A stretch of 64,000 bases of DNA from Shewanella frigidimarina (GCF_003797125.1 NZ_RKKE01000003.1:682001-746000), one strand, 5' to 3'; positions 48,303 through 58,820 are shown, counted from the first letter of the stretch. The notes: generated from the sequence alone by a model not told the origin. Translations and numbers: made by a program.

Positions 48303-49268
48303 ATGAGCAAAATTTTCGAAGATAATTCATATACTTTAGGCAACACACCGCTAGTTCGTTTAAACCGCGTCAGTAACGGCAAGGTACTCGCTAAAGTAGA
48401 AGCACGTAACCCAAGCTTTAGTGTTAAGTGTCGTATTGGCGCCAACATGATTTGGGATGCTGAAAAGAAAGGCCTACTCACCAAAGATATCGAGTTAATT
48501 GAACCTACTTCAGGTAACACCGGTATTGCACTTGCTTATGTTGCTGCAGCACGTGGTTACAAATTAACTTTAACCATGCCAAACACCATGAGTCTTGAGC
48601 GTCGTAAATTGCTTAAAGCATTAGGTGCAAACTTAGTGCTAACTGAAGGCGCTAAAGGCATGAAAGGTGCTATTGATAAAGCTGAAGAAATTCGTCTGTC
48701 AGCGCCTGAAAAATACCTAATACTAGGTCAATTTGATAACCCTGCTAACCCAGAAATTCACGAAAAAACCACAGGTCCAGAAATCTGGAATGATACTGAT
48801 GGCGAAGTCGATGTATTCGTTGCTGGTGTAGGTACTGGTGGTACGCTAACAGGTGTAAGCCGCTATCTTAAAGCACAAGGTAAAACCATTACCTCTGTTG
48901 CTGTTGAACCAGTTGACTCACCAGTTATTGCACAAGCATTAGCAGGCCAACCGATTCAACCTGGTCCACATAAGATTCAAGGTATTGGTGCTGGTTTTAT
49001 CCCTGGTAACCTAGACTTGTCGATTATTGACCGTGTTGAAGCTGTTACTAACGAAGAGTCTATTGAAATGGCTCGTCGTTTAATGAAAGAAGAAGGTATT
49101 TTAGTCGGTATCTCTTCTGGTGCTGCTGTTGTTGCCGCGAACCGTATTGCTGCATTACCCGAATTTGCAGACAAAACCATTGTGGTGATATTGCCTTCAG
49201 CTGCTGAGCGTTACTTATCTTCAGTATTATTTGCTGGCGAATTTAGCGACAGCGAAAACGTACAGTAA
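48303..49268 (+). CDS. cysK: Cysteine synthase A
   Basis: A 321-residue O-acetylserine sulfhydrylase. PLP-lysine K42 is in [11 protein letters not shown], the substrate loop is [11 protein letters not shown], and the phosphate-binding GTGGTLTG follows at about residue 178. It ends in a UUCG-type terminator. With cysZ upstream in the window, it forms the sulfate-to-cysteine theme, though the two are no longer adjacent. Confidence 0.97.
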   Translation: MSKIFEDNSYTLGNTPLVRLNRVSNGKVLAKVEARNPSFSVKCRIGANMIWDAEKKGLLTKDIELIEPTSGNTGIALAYVAAARGYKLTLTMPNTMSLERRKLLKALGANLVLTEGAKGMKGAIDKAEEIRLSAPEKYLILGQFDNPANPEIHEKTTGPEIWNDTDGEVDVFVAGVGTGGTLTGVSRYLKAQGKTITSVAVEPVDSPVIAQALAGQPIQPGPHKIQGIGAGFIPGNLDLSIIDRVEAVTNEESIEMARRLMKEEGILVGISSGAAVVAANRIAALPEFADKTIVVILPSAAERYLSSVLFAGEFSDSENVQ

Positions 49269-49582
49269 TAAATTGCATGAATAGACTCTACATTTGTCTA
49301 TTATAAAAACCAGCTTCGGCTGGTTTTTTGTTTCATTTTCGTCATAAAGCCTAAATATTGATCAACTAAAAGCATTATGCTCATCGTATATATCGCTATC
49401 TTCCTGTCTAACTTTCGATAAATTATTGTTTATTTGTAATAAAAACTAAACCTCAGTTGCAAAGTTGCTATAAGTCGCTTGCCTATACAACAGCCTTCCG
49501 TTTTACTTATTGAAACAAATACTAGTAAACATCAATTTTATTGATACTTAAATGATTCATAAAACGGAGCTATTACGCTGAT
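49269..49582. other. Intergenic region after cysK
   Basis: 314 bp: the cysK terminator at 49305-49329, then AT-rich DNA with the promoter of the following LysR gene. No other feature seen. Confidence 0.5.
49305..49329 (+). terminator. UUCG-tetraloop terminator of cysK
   Basis: ACCAGC-TTCG-GCTGGT with flanking A and T runs. Confidence 0.92.
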
Positions 49583-50476
49583 ATGAAATACTCGCTTAAA
49601 CAAATTACCGTTTTTGATGCTGTGGCCAGTCTTGAAAGTGTGAGCGCAGCTGCTAGAAAGTTATCGATGACCCAATCAGCGGTGAGTATGTCACTTTCTC
49701 AGCTTGAGAATTTATTAGACCGTCCGCTGTTTATTAGACAAGGCAACCGACTAACCCTAAGCCATTGGGGTAATTGGTTAAGACCCAAAGCACGCCAATT
49801 ACTTCAAGATGCACAACAAATTCAATTTGGTTTGCATGAACAACACGTAATTAGTGGTCAATTTAAGTTATGTTCTAGCCAAACTGCGGCTGAATATTTA
49901 TTGCCGAACTTAATCAGTAAAATTGATAATGATTTTCCAGAGCTAAGGATTGATCTTGAGGTTGAAAACACCGAACACGTTGTTGAAGGCTTAATAAACT
50001 ACGACTATGACCTTGGTATTATTGAGGGGCGTAATGACGATAGCCGCTTACATCAAGAGAAGTGGATTGATGACCATCTTGTGGTGGTTGCTGCGCCGCA
50101 TCACCCTTATGCCAATGCTGAAAAAATTAGTTTAGCGCAATTGGAACAAGCAAAATGGGTACTTAGAGAGCAAGGTGCTGGTACTAGGCGTATTTTTGAG
50201 GGCGCCATCCATGGTGTGCTTGAAAAGCTCAATGTGTGGAAAGAGTACGAACATGTATTGCTGTTAAAGGCATTAGTCAGAAATGGGGCTTACTTAAGCT
50301 GCCTGCCCCATATTACCGTAGAGCAAGATGTTGCCGAAGGTAAGCTGGTTATTATTGATACACCACAGCTTAACCTACAGCGTCAATTGTCTTTTGTATG
50401 GCGTAATGATGCGGGTGATAATCCGCTGCGCGATTGCGTCCTAAATGAAGCAAGACGCATGAGTAAAACGCTTTAA
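49583..50476 (+). CDS. LysR-family regulator (YeiE/CbbR-like)
   Basis: A 297-residue LTTR. The N-terminal helix-turn-helix spans about residues 18-40 (SAAARKLSMTQSAVSMSLSQLE). The effector domain has SSQTAAEYLLPNLI and LREQGAGTRRIFE, a pattern of the YeiE/CbbR/CysB-like group. It is convergent with the FocA-CBS gene and follows cysK. Targets are unknown; a role in sulfur or anaerobic metabolism is only a guess from position. Confidence 0.9.
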   Translation: MKYSLKQITVFDAVASLESVSAAARKLSMTQSAVSMSLSQLENLLDRPLFIRQGNRLTLSHWGNWLRPKARQLLQDAQQIQFGLHEQHVISGQFKLCSSQTAAEYLLPNLISKIDNDFPELRIDLEVENTEHVVEGLINYDYDLGIIEGRNDDSRLHQEKWIDDHLVVVAAPHHPYANAEKISLAQLEQAKWVLREQGAGTRRIFEGAIHGVLEKLNVWKEYEHVLLLKALVRNGAYLSCLPHITVEQDVAEGKLVIIDTPQLNLQRQLSFVWRNDAGDNPLRDCVLNEARRMSKTL

Positions 50477-50542
50477 TGGTATTTGGTAACGCCTTTACTT
50501 AACCACTAGATGGCTCGTTAAAGGCGTTATCGATTGAGTTAA

Positions 50543-52219
50543 CTATCCCATCACCGAACAAATTTTAGTGGCTATCTGTTCTCGAGTAATAACCCCAAGC
50601 AATAACCCTTCATTCACCACAGGAAAACTACTCGGTTTATTCGCAGAAGCATGTCTTAAGCGTTCTTCATAACTCATAAAGTGGCTTCCGGTATACATCC
50701 CGCTAGCGGTAACAGGAAACAGCTTCTCTCTATCGACAACCATTAACTCAACAAGATCAGCAATTTTATCGTTACCAGATACGGTCATCACTTGCGTCTG
50801 CATTAAATCAGCAACATGACTGTTAATGTGTTTGTTATATTCTTCAGACCATAAGCATCTTAATAAATCTTGCTGAGATACAAATCCTAATAAACGATTT
50901 TGCTTGTCGACAACTGGTGCACCGCGTTCTTGCGCAGCAGTGAGTTGCATCAGTCCTTCATGAATAGAGAGTTCTGGTGACAATGTAAAAGGTGTGGCTT
51001 CCATTAATTCACTGACAGTAAGATTAATAATTGATTTAGGCATAGCAGTTCTCCCATTCGTTTTTAGCGAAGGTGTAAGGTTAGATTCATGGTGGATTTG
51101 GGTTAATACTGAATGTGATTTGGAAAAGTCTGTGGTCGATTGACTGACCATTGATCGACTTGATATTGTTACGTTGGGTATTGGCTTATCTGAATTAGAC
51201 TGGTTAGAAGCTGACTTATTTGAAACAGCCTGGTTTGACATAGCCTGGTTTAAAATATGCGCGTCAATCGCCGGAATACATTCAGCTAATGCCAACGTTG
51301 CTAACGCCATAGGCGCTGTATGATTAGCATTAGAGTGCTTTAATCGTTCGATCATTAAATAAGCAAGGCCGACGAATAAAGCACCGCCGACGATGTTGCC
51401 TAACGTGACAGGAATAAGATTATTAAACAGAAAATGCGTTATGGTAATATCTGCAAACTGGCTTGCGGGTACACCAATAGCATTAAAGAAATCAGCCGAT
51501 GCAAATTGCTGCAACATGATCCCCAGCGGCACCATGAACAAGTTAGCAATACTGTGTTCAAAACCACTGCTGACAAACATGGCGACGGGCAGCATAAGTA
51601 AGAAGGCTTTGGTTAGTACGTCTTTGCTGGAAAACGTCATCCAGACACCAAGGCACACCAAAACATTACATAAAATGCCTAAAATAAATGCTTGGCTCCA
51701 ATCATGATGTATTTTGTGTTGCGCAATATTTAATGCATTCAAGCCCCATTGACCACCATTGAGCAGGTGCATTTTAGCCCCTAAAATCAACAACAACATC
51801 AACATAGCACCAATGAAATTGCCAACATAGACACGAGTCCAACACATCAATAAATCTTTGGTATTTACCCGTTTCTGAGCCCATGCAACACTACTTAATA
51901 CCGTACTGGTAAATAATTCTCCTCCACAAATAACCACTAGAATTAACCCTAGGCTAAACGCTAAGCCGCCAATAAAGCGCACTTGCCCCCAAGGACCAAT
52001 TGTTCCGGTCGTTACCGTAATATAAAAAACAAAAGCCAACGCAATGAAAGCACCGGCAAAAATAGCTAAGCCGAATGACTCTAAGTGCGACTTAATGACT
52101 TTAGATTGCCCGTATTGTTCAGCTTGCTGGCACATGTTGATAACTGCACTATTCGCAGCGTCTTGTGTGTAAACATTCTGTATCGGCACCGTTGACGTTT
52201 TTGTTGTTAAAGCAGTCAT
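50543..52219 (-). CDS. focA: FocA-type formate channel fused to a C-terminal CBS pair
   Basis: Residues about 25-300 are a formate/nitrite transporter with clear FocA signatures: CGGELFTSTVL, GNFIGAMLML, GQWGLNALN, FEHSIANLFMVPLGIM (pore His) and LFNNLIPVTLGN. A Ser/Asn/Gln-rich linker (about 320-385, partly encoded by 15-bp repeats) leads to two CBS motifs (about 390-450, EATPFTLSPELSIHEGLMQL; and about 475-555, ending VITREQIATKI). E. coli FocA is 285 residues and has no CBS. CBS pairs bind adenine nucleotides, so gating by energy charge is an attractive inference. It is separate from pflB, 5 kb away. Confidence 0.93.
   Translation of the reverse strand: MTALTTKTSTVPIQNVYTQDAANSAVINMCQQAEQYGQSKVIKSHLESFGLAIFAGAFIALAFVFYITVTTGTIGPWGQVRFIGGLAFSLGLILVVICGGELFTSTVLSSVAWAQKRVNTKDLLMCWTRVYVGNFIGAMLMLLLILGAKMHLLNGGQWGLNALNIAQHKIHHDWSQAFILGILCNVLVCLGVWMTFSSKDVLTKAFLLMLPVAMFVSSGFEHSIANLFMVPLGIMLQQFASADFFNAIGVPASQFADITITHFLFNNLIPVTLGNIVGGALFVGLAYLMIERLKHSNANHTAPMALATLALAECIPAIDAHILNQAMSNQAVSNKSASNQSNSDKPIPNVTISSRSMVSQSTTDFSKSHSVLTQIHHESNLTPSLKTNGRTAMPKSIINLTVSELMEATPFTLSPELSIHEGLMQLTAAQERGAPVVDKQNRLLGFVSQQDLLRCLWSEEYNKHINSHVADLMQTQVMTVSGNDKIADLVELMVVDREKLFPVTASGMYTGSHFMSYEERLRHASANKPSSFPVVNEGLLLGVITREQIATKICSVMG
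51191..51250 (-). repeat. 15-bp tandem repeat in the FocA-CBS linker
   Basis: Four 15-bp units encode NQAMS, NQAVS, NKSAS and NQSNS in succession. Confidence 0.85.
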
Positions 52220-52238
52220 AAACTACATTCCAAATACA

Positions 52239-52337
52239 CTAATGGTTATTCTTTGGCTGCAGCATAAATATTAAAGAAATATACAGATACACATCATCGT
52301 TGTTTCTAATATTCATGGCAGCCTTCTTGTCAGACAT
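52239..52337 (-). CDS. Possible 32-residue peptide upstream of focA
   Basis: An ATG at 52337 with AAGG about 7 nt before it opens 32 codons (MSDKKAAMNIRNNDD...) ending 19 bp before the FocA-CBS start. It might be a leader peptide or just chance. No family features. Confidence 0.2.
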   Translation of the reverse strand: MSDKKAAMNIRNNDDVYLYISLIFMLQPKNNH

Positions 52338-53668
52338 AAGACTACCTTTGAAATAATCAGAATAAAATCTGATAATAATGATGGCGACCATCAATATTAT
52401 TGATTCACGATTCTGTAATATCAGCATCCATAAAATAGAATGATACCGGTGGTAAAGTTGATGAAAGAGTTGATGGATTTATAACTGATGCTGGTACTGA
52501 TATTGATGTGAATGTTGATGTTGATGTTACTATTGATGTTATTAGTGATGCGCATTAACTATTATACGTGGTTTTGTCACAGTGCAATGTAAACCATTAT
52601 TTTTGCGGCTGCTGAGCCAGTTAACTCATCGTTATCGTGCAAGCATGAATACGGCAACCTGTACAACTACTTCCGCATTTCCCCGATAGTATTATCGCTA
52701 GTTTTGTCGTTGCACTCTTAAATCTTATGATTATTAACCGAGCTAAAACAGTAACCCATGCAAAGTCTATCCCTACAGTTCACTGTTTAATAAAAAAGTA
52801 GATATCTTAATGAGTATTTACTTTGCATCCGCTATTACGACAGAAATTCATATGCCTACATTTGCCAATAAAAAATTGGAATCACCTTCATTTATGTGGC
52901 AGCGTTCTATCGACATTAGGCTTTATCATCGGTGTTATTTACAGATTGGTTTTGTGATTATAAAAACCTACATCAATAAAACAGGATTTTATTACGCATT
53001 ATCAATCATGGATCGTAGCCATTATTGATAATTCTTATTGATAAGGTATCTGCAATGCTTATTACTGGCGTTTTTGTTTAAAAAAATTTAACTAAGGCAA
53101 TCAAGACTATGTTGCTCCGAATGTTAAACAATCGAATAACAAATTACTTAAACACCATAACTATTCAATTAATGAATGATGTTCTAATATAAAAAAGGTC
53201 AATACCAAGATTTATTTACGTAAAAACCATATTAATTATGTGCATGAAACAAATTTATAAACATGTGAAATGTGTAATTTAACTAAAAAAAACGCTACGT
53301 TATATTTTTTCACATAAAAATTAAAAATAATTTATATACATAACATTAACAAGTTAACCTAAATTAACTATCCACAAAACAATAAACCAATAATTTACAA
53401 TCATTTAATTAACAAATAAACTCATTTAAAATTACACTGTAATGATAAGATTTACATTATCATAACTTTATGATGATTGTGATCTATAAATGTTAATAAA
53501 AATGAGTTTAATTGTATGTGTGTTGCAAGTCATCAACATGATGACCTGATATTGTTTTTTTATTTAGGTGTGCTTATATCAATAGCTGTGTAACTTTGTT
53601 TCATTTTTATATTAAAAATGATCTCAATGATTACATCATAATAAAAAAATATTTCAGGGAGTTAAAAT
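52338..53668. other. Very AT-rich 1.3-kb intergenic region before a TonB receptor
   Basis: No convincing gene. A GATGTT-type repeat lies at 52487-52551. From about 53100 the DNA is extremely A/T-rich with many TTAA and AAATT runs. An open frame at 52810-53028 has no family pattern. The long leader suggests complex control of the receptor gene or a former gene lost to decay; no operator was recognised. Confidence 0.5.
52487..52551. repeat. GATGTT-type tandem repeat
   Basis: GAT-rich hexamers (GATGCT, GATATT, GATGTG, GATGTT and similar) with ACT/AAT interruptions give 6-, 12- and 18-bp periodicity. Confidence 0.7.
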
Positions 53669-56542
53669 ATGCAAGCTAATTCACATTTAGCCAAAGCTAT
53701 TCGCTTTGCGCTAATCAGTGGAGTTGCCGTTTCTGCAGCAACCACATTCAATACTGTTGCAGCAGAAGACGCAGCGAATACAGCACCAGCTGTCGAAAGA
53801 ATCTCGGTAACGGGCTCACGAATTATTCGCGAAGGTGCTGTTGCACCAACACCAGTTACAGTAATTACTGGCGACGAGTTATTATCAACTGGTGTAACAA
53901 ATATTGGTGAAGCGCTAAACCAATTACCTGCACTGGGTAACACCTACTCACTTGCCAACTCAGGCCGCTTTATTGGTACTTCGGGTCTTAACTTGCTCGA
54001 TTTAAGAAGCATGGGTACCGCCAGAACACTAGTGTTAGTGGACGGTAAACGCCATGTATCAAGTTCTGCAGGTACTTCTTCAGTCGACGTCAATACCATT
54101 CCAAGTGTATGGATCGATAGAGTTGAAGTAATTACCGGCGGTGCATCTGCAATTTACGGTGCCGATGCGGTAACCGGTGTTGTAAACTTCATTTTAAAGA
54201 AAGATATTAATGGCTTAGATGTATCCGCAACCAAAGGTTGGGCTGACGATAGTGGTCACAATAAAGACCGTTTCTCATTATCTTATGGTTCTGATTTTGC
54301 CCAGGGTGATGGTAACGTTGCCTTTGCGGTTGAGTACAGCGCTCAAGAGCAATTAAGAGCATTTGATCGCGATCAGACTTCAACTGCTTTTTCGAGCCTA
54401 GCAAATAAAAACCGCACTGAAGATAATAATGACCCATCTGATCCAGACAAAATATGGACTCCTAATGCAGGTCACTACACAATTAGTAATGCCGGTACCT
54501 TCAATTTAGATGGTTGGAAAAGCTTTAACCCTGATGGCTCATTAAGCGATGTTTATAGCGGTCAAAATGTTGATGGTATTCGTTGTGCAAATTGCGATGT
54601 CACTAACTTAAACCAGTTTGTAGAATTACAACCTGAATTCGAACGTTACAATATTAACTTTAAAGCAAACTACCAGCTTAACGATAATCATAACGTTTAT
54701 TTTGAAGCTAAATACGTTAACAGCCAATCAACAGATGAAGGTCAACCAGCATTTTTCTTTGGCAATCCGGTTAACGATATCAAAATTGATAACGCTTTTA
54801 TCAATCCTGAACTGGTTGCTTTAATGAAAGCAAACAAGGATAGCGACGGTAATTCAGCGCCATTAGATACACTTAATATTCGTCGTTTTATGACGGACTT
54901 GGGTGCGCGCATTGAAGATGATACTCGCGAAACTCAACGTTATGTTATCGGTCTTGAAGGTATAGTATTCCAAGATTGGGATTACGATGCCTATGCTATT
55001 TATGGTCAAACTGATTTAGAGCGCGTTAATAAAAATAACTTAATCTATGACAATTACACCAACGCCCTTGATTCTGTATTAGAAAACGGGATTGCGGTAT
55101 GTCGTGATCAGTCAGCTAGAGATGCAGGCTGTGTGCCAGTCAACATTTTTGGTTTTGGTGCACCAAGTCAAGATGCGATTAATTATATTAATACCGCTTC
55201 AACTGGTACATCGATTATTAAGCAAACCGTATTAGGTGGCTCACTAACTAACTCTAGTTTATTTGAATTACCTGCCGGTTATGCAGGCTTCTCTACTGGT
55301 GTTGAATACCGTAAAGAAGAAAGTGAGATATTTGAACCTTCAAATGCAGCAGGTACTTTCTTCAATGCATTAGGCGAAGATAAAGGCGATTTTGATGTAA
55401 GCGAAATCTTTGCTGAAATCACGCTTCCTTTGTTAGCCGATTTACCAATGGTACGTCAGCTAGACTTAGATCTTGCAATACGCTTTGCTGATTACAGCAC
55501 CATTGGTAATGCTACAACATGGAAAACTGGTTTAAGCTGGGAAGTTGATGATCAGATCCGCGTTCGTACTACATACTCAGAAGCTATTCGTGCACCTAAC
55601 ATCAGTGAGCTTTATGGTGCTGCAAGCCAAACATTCTTCTCTGTAGATGACTCTTGTCGTGCTAAAAACTTAAATGATCTGGCTGATCCAACTCAACGCC
55701 AAGCTAACTGTGCGGCGTTAGGGATCCCTGCTGGTTTTGACGCTGACTACGACGATAAAACGCTTGAAGGATTAAGTGGTGGTAATCGCGAGCTACAAGC
55801 AGAAGAATCGAAAAGTTTCACGTTAGGGATTGTTTATCAACCTGATTTTATTGATGGTTTATCGATCACTACCGATTATTGGAATATTGAGATCGAAAAC
55901 GCTATCAGTGCTGTTGGTGCTCAAGATATTATCGATCGTTGTGTTGATTCTAAATCTGGTGTGAATAATGAATACTGTAGTTTGATTACTCGTGATTCAA
56001 CTAGCCACGAAATCACTCAAATTAGACAGTTCTCGTTGAACATTGCGTCGCTTGAAGCTGCTGGTATTGACTTTGATATTGGTTATAACTTTGAAGCCTT
56101 TAGTGGTGACGTGCGCACTAACCTTATTGCGACTCGTCTACTAAAACGTAAAGACTTTTCATTCCAGGATGAACCAGATACGTTTGAAGAACTTGCAGGC
56201 ACGGCAGGCTATGCTGAATGGCAAGCAAACTGGAGCCTAAGTTACTCAATCGATAGCTGGGATGTTAGCTGGAGAACGCGCTATGTCGAGGGTGTAAGCC
56301 TTTATACTGATAAGGAATTAGCCTTAAACGCGAATCCTAATAGCAACATGGAGTTTGGCGATTACTTTATCAACGATATGGCAGTTGCATACAACTTCGA
56401 TTCAGGTATAAGATTGAAGTTTGGTATCGATAACGTGTTTAACCGTGAATTACCTTACGGCTACACAGGTACCGATACTGATAGCTCTGCTTACGATAAC
56501 GTAGGCCGTTTCTTCCATACTACGGCTACTTACAAGTTCTAA
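53669..56542 (+). CDS. TonB-dependent outer-membrane receptor
   Basis: A 957-residue receptor with a signal peptide (cleavage near VAA-EDA, residue 32), a TonB-box-like ERISVTGSRI, a plug (about 50-175; VLVDGKRHVSSS, VEVITGGASAIYGADAVTGVVNFILKK) and a large barrel ending in TATYKF. The plug type is that of Alteromonadales receptors for peptides, sugars or other large nutrients, not siderophores, and there is no Fur box. No transporter or enzyme genes for a substrate are adjacent. Confidence 0.92.
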   Translation: MQANSHLAKAIRFALISGVAVSAATTFNTVAAEDAANTAPAVERISVTGSRIIREGAVAPTPVTVITGDELLSTGVTNIGEALNQLPALGNTYSLANSGRFIGTSGLNLLDLRSMGTARTLVLVDGKRHVSSSAGTSSVDVNTIPSVWIDRVEVITGGASAIYGADAVTGVVNFILKKDINGLDVSATKGWADDSGHNKDRFSLSYGSDFAQGDGNVAFAVEYSAQEQLRAFDRDQTSTAFSSLANKNRTEDNNDPSDPDKIWTPNAGHYTISNAGTFNLDGWKSFNPDGSLSDVYSGQNVDGIRCANCDVTNLNQFVELQPEFERYNINFKANYQLNDNHNVYFEAKYVNSQSTDEGQPAFFFGNPVNDIKIDNAFINPELVALMKANKDSDGNSAPLDTLNIRRFMTDLGARIEDDTRETQRYVIGLEGIVFQDWDYDAYAIYGQTDLERVNKNNLIYDNYTNALDSVLENGIAVCRDQSARDAGCVPVNIFGFGAPSQDAINYINTASTGTSIIKQTVLGGSLTNSSLFELPAGYAGFSTGVEYRKEESEIFEPSNAAGTFFNALGEDKGDFDVSEIFAEITLPLLADLPMVRQLDLDLAIRFADYSTIGNATTWKTGLSWEVDDQIRVRTTYSEAIRAPNISELYGAASQTFFSVDDSCRAKNLNDLADPTQRQANCAALGIPAGFDADYDDKTLEGLSGGNRELQAEESKSFTLGIVYQPDFIDGLSITTDYWNIEIENAISAVGAQDIIDRCVDSKSGVNNEYCSLITRDSTSHEITQIRQFSLNIASLEAAGIDFDIGYNFEAFSGDVRTNLIATRLLKRKDFSFQDEPDTFEELAGTAGYAEWQANWSLSYSIDSWDVSWRTRYVEGVSLYTDKELALNANPNSNMEFGDYFINDMAVAYNFDSGIRLKFGIDNVFNRELPYGYTGTDTDSSAYDNVGRFFHTTATYKF

Positions 56543-56573
56543 ACTATTCGTTATAAGCGATAGGTTTATTTGT

Positions 56574-56602
56574 AAAACGGCATCTTCGGATGCCGTTTTT
56601 TT
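56574..56602 (+). terminator. Terminator of the TonB receptor
   Basis: AAAACGGCATC-TTCG-GATGCCGTTTT plus T run. Confidence 0.92.
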
Positions 56603-57005
56603 ATGTATATAAAATTATTTTAAATATCGCCTAGCAATAAAGTTTCCCCTAGTCTCAGTATCAACACCATAGTGAAAAACAACCACAGAGTCATACTCAC
56701 AGTATTATGAGCGTTACCGCATTAACTGATTAAGCAAATCACTTTAATGTTGATGTCGTCAAGCATTACCAGCCAAGTCGCACCTTTAAATAACGTCTGA
56801 ACACCTTAAGTAAAACTTTTAATTTATGATACTCTATATCAATTATATTGATGCTGAGTATTAATTTGTCATCTGTATAACAATCAAACTTCAAATCTAG
56901 ACTAATTTACTGATCTAATTTTGCAGTCAACTTGTTATCCAGATCTCACTTCTAGCAAACAAAACATCAACTTTCTTGATACCAAGTGATGCAATCGCAT
57001 CGCTA

Positions 57006-57014
57006 TGCTAAAAT
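57006..57014 (+). promoter_or_regulatory. Extended -10 of the DUF3360 gene
   Basis: TGCTAAAAT fits an extended -10 (TGn plus TAAAAT). The pflB promoter has the same layout: TGc, -10, 11-13 bp, operator. Confidence 0.5.
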
Positions 57015-57024
57015 CCACAAGGTA

Positions 57025-57041
57025 AATTGGTCTTACCAAAA
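57025..57041 (+). promoter_or_regulatory. PdhR/LldR-like (GntR family) operator upstream of the DUF3360 gene
   Basis: AATTGGTCTTACCAAAA holds the dyad TTGGT-CTT-ACCAA, the core of PdhR and LldR sites. It begins 11 bp after the -10, a position suited to repression. Confidence 0.7.
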
Positions 57042-57227
57042 AAGATCATAATAAGGACATCACTGTAATGCTTCCCTAATTAAAGGCATCGCAGCTGAGC
57101 AAAGTGATAAGAGCCATTGCGGCTCACCGGCAAGCTGCTCTTATGGACATAGCCATCACTTCAATGGAACACACTTAAACTTCATCATTTGATGGATTAA
57201 CCTGTTCTTTTCGGAGAATGAGAAATT

Positions 57228-58760
57228 ATGTCAGACACAGTCAGTAATTCAGATACACAAGCTCATGAAGCAAGCTATAGCGAGCTTCACCGCCCTGCTA
57301 GCGAGTTTGATACTCGCGATGCCTATCTAGAAAATGAACTCAAGATAATGAAGCCAAAACGCTGGGGACTCAATCTTCCTGGGCGTGATTTTCGTTTTGA
57401 ATGGGAAGACTTAGTCCCAGCAATAGCAGGAACCATTGGTATTACTGTTATGTATTCTGCAGTAATGGCTGCTTGGGCTGCAGGCTTAAGTGAAAAATGG
57501 GACCACGTCAATCTTGGGGCAGAATTTGCTATCCAAATTGTCCGCGTAGAAATGCTCATCCCTGCTTTACTCTTCTGCATTATTAGCTCCGGTTTTATTA
57601 ACCCAAGAGCAAACCTTGGTGGCAACCATGGACCAATGATCCCGTTGATTGGTACCATCGCGCTCGCTGGTGCTCATCCGTTAGCGTTAGCAATCCTCAT
57701 TGGTATATTTGGCTTAATTTTAAGTTATTTCAAAGGGGGATCGAAACTGGTTAACCTCACCAGTAGCGGTGTAGCTGGCGGTTTATTAGTGTTCTTAGGA
57801 TTTATGGGGGCTAAAAGTCAGATAGGTTCTTTGTTTGACTGGGCTGGAGGACTGCAAGCCAAACATAGTCTTGACTATTCACTCGGTTATGTTGCATTTA
57901 CCATCTTGTTAATCAATGTCATTATTTATGCTGCATTAGCCAAATACGGTAAGCGTTGGTTAGCTATTCCGCTGTGCTCTATCGCGGCTGTTGCTCTGGC
58001 ATTTGGTCTTGGCGCAGGCTTAGATCTACAATTTACTACCGCTCCAGGCATCCCAAATCTCAATCCTGTTTATTGGTGGGGTTCAACTGAACATGGTTGG
58101 CAGTTAGGCTTACCAAATGCTGCTCATTTTATTGCATCATTACCGTTCGCTATTCTTGCTGTTGCCATGTGGTCACCTGACTTTCTTGGCCATCGTATTT
58201 TCCAAGAGTTAAATTATCCAAAAGGTGCTGAAAAAGTGCTGATGGATGTTGATGACACAATGACAACCTGTTCAGTAAGACAGATCGTTGGTACGGCAGT
58301 AGGTGGCGGTAATATTACCTCATCGTGGGGCACTTACATGATCCCCGCAGCCATTGCCAAACGCCCTATTCCTGCTGGCGCTATCCTACTCGGTAGCTTA
58401 TGTATTATTGTGGCTATCATTGGTTATCCTATGGATATCACCGTGTGGCGTCCTGTTATGTCGATTGCGCTTTTAGTCGGTGTATTCCTACCGTTATTAG
58501 AAGCGGGTTTACAGATGGTTAAAGACACAACTAGCAGCCAGGCCGCAGGTATCTGTATTTTCGCTGCATTCGTTGCTAACCCAGTATTAGCTTGGGCTTT
58601 GACCATGTTACTTGATAACAATGGCTTGATTGGTGATAAAGAACGTCCTAAAACCTTGTCGTTTGCAGACCGTATTGTTATCCCAAGCCTAGCCTTTGTG
58701 ATTTGTTTGGCGGCGATGTTAGCAGTAGGCATGATCGAAGGGATTCCAGCGTTGCTATAA
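57228..58760 (+). CDS. DUF3360-family membrane permease
   Basis: A 510-residue integral membrane protein with a polar N-terminus of about 65 residues followed by 11-12 helices. It has the look of the SLC26/SulP-like fold family, and resembles DUF3360 (recalled from memory) with signature NPRANLGGNHGPMIPLIGTIAL and MWSPDFLGHRIFQELNYPKG. The ATG has GGAGAATG upstream. It shares a PdhR/LldR-like operator with pflB and is followed by pflB, so a role in pyruvate/formate/lactate transport is a reasonable guess, untested. Confidence 0.75.
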   Translation: MSDTVSNSDTQAHEASYSELHRPASEFDTRDAYLENELKIMKPKRWGLNLPGRDFRFEWEDLVPAIAGTIGITVMYSAVMAAWAAGLSEKWDHVNLGAEFAIQIVRVEMLIPALLFCIISSGFINPRANLGGNHGPMIPLIGTIALAGAHPLALAILIGIFGLILSYFKGGSKLVNLTSSGVAGGLLVFLGFMGAKSQIGSLFDWAGGLQAKHSLDYSLGYVAFTILLINVIIYAALAKYGKRWLAIPLCSIAAVALAFGLGAGLDLQFTTAPGIPNLNPVYWWGSTEHGWQLGLPNAAHFIASLPFAILAVAMWSPDFLGHRIFQELNYPKGAEKVLMDVDDTMTTCSVRQIVGTAVGGGNITSSWGTYMIPAAIAKRPIPAGAILLGSLCIIVAIIGYPMDITVWRPVMSIALLVGVFLPLLEAGLQMVKDTTSSQAAGICIFAAFVANPVLAWALTMLLDNNGLIGDKERPKTLSFADRIVIPSLAFVICLAAMLAVGMIEGIPALL

Positions 58761-58788
58761 TCCAGTTATGCTCGGTAATACCATCAAT

Positions 58789-58820
58789 AAAAAGCGAGAT
58801 CGGCAACGATCTCGCTTTTT
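58789..58820 (+). terminator. Terminator of the DUF3360 gene
   Basis: AAAAAGCGAGATCG, GCAA loop, CGATCTCGCTTTTT. Confidence 0.92.

Larger units (their letters stand above)
56543..57227. other. Intergenic region between the TonB receptor and the DUF3360 gene
   Basis: 685 bp: a terminator at 56574-56602 and, near 57009-57041, an extended -10 and a PdhR/LldR-like operator. The leader from operator to ATG is about 187 bp and contains no open frame of interest. Confidence 0.6.

Noticed and set aside
52810..53028. 72-codon frame in the AT-rich gap
   Set aside because: No ribosome site of note, no motif, composition like random AT-rich DNA.
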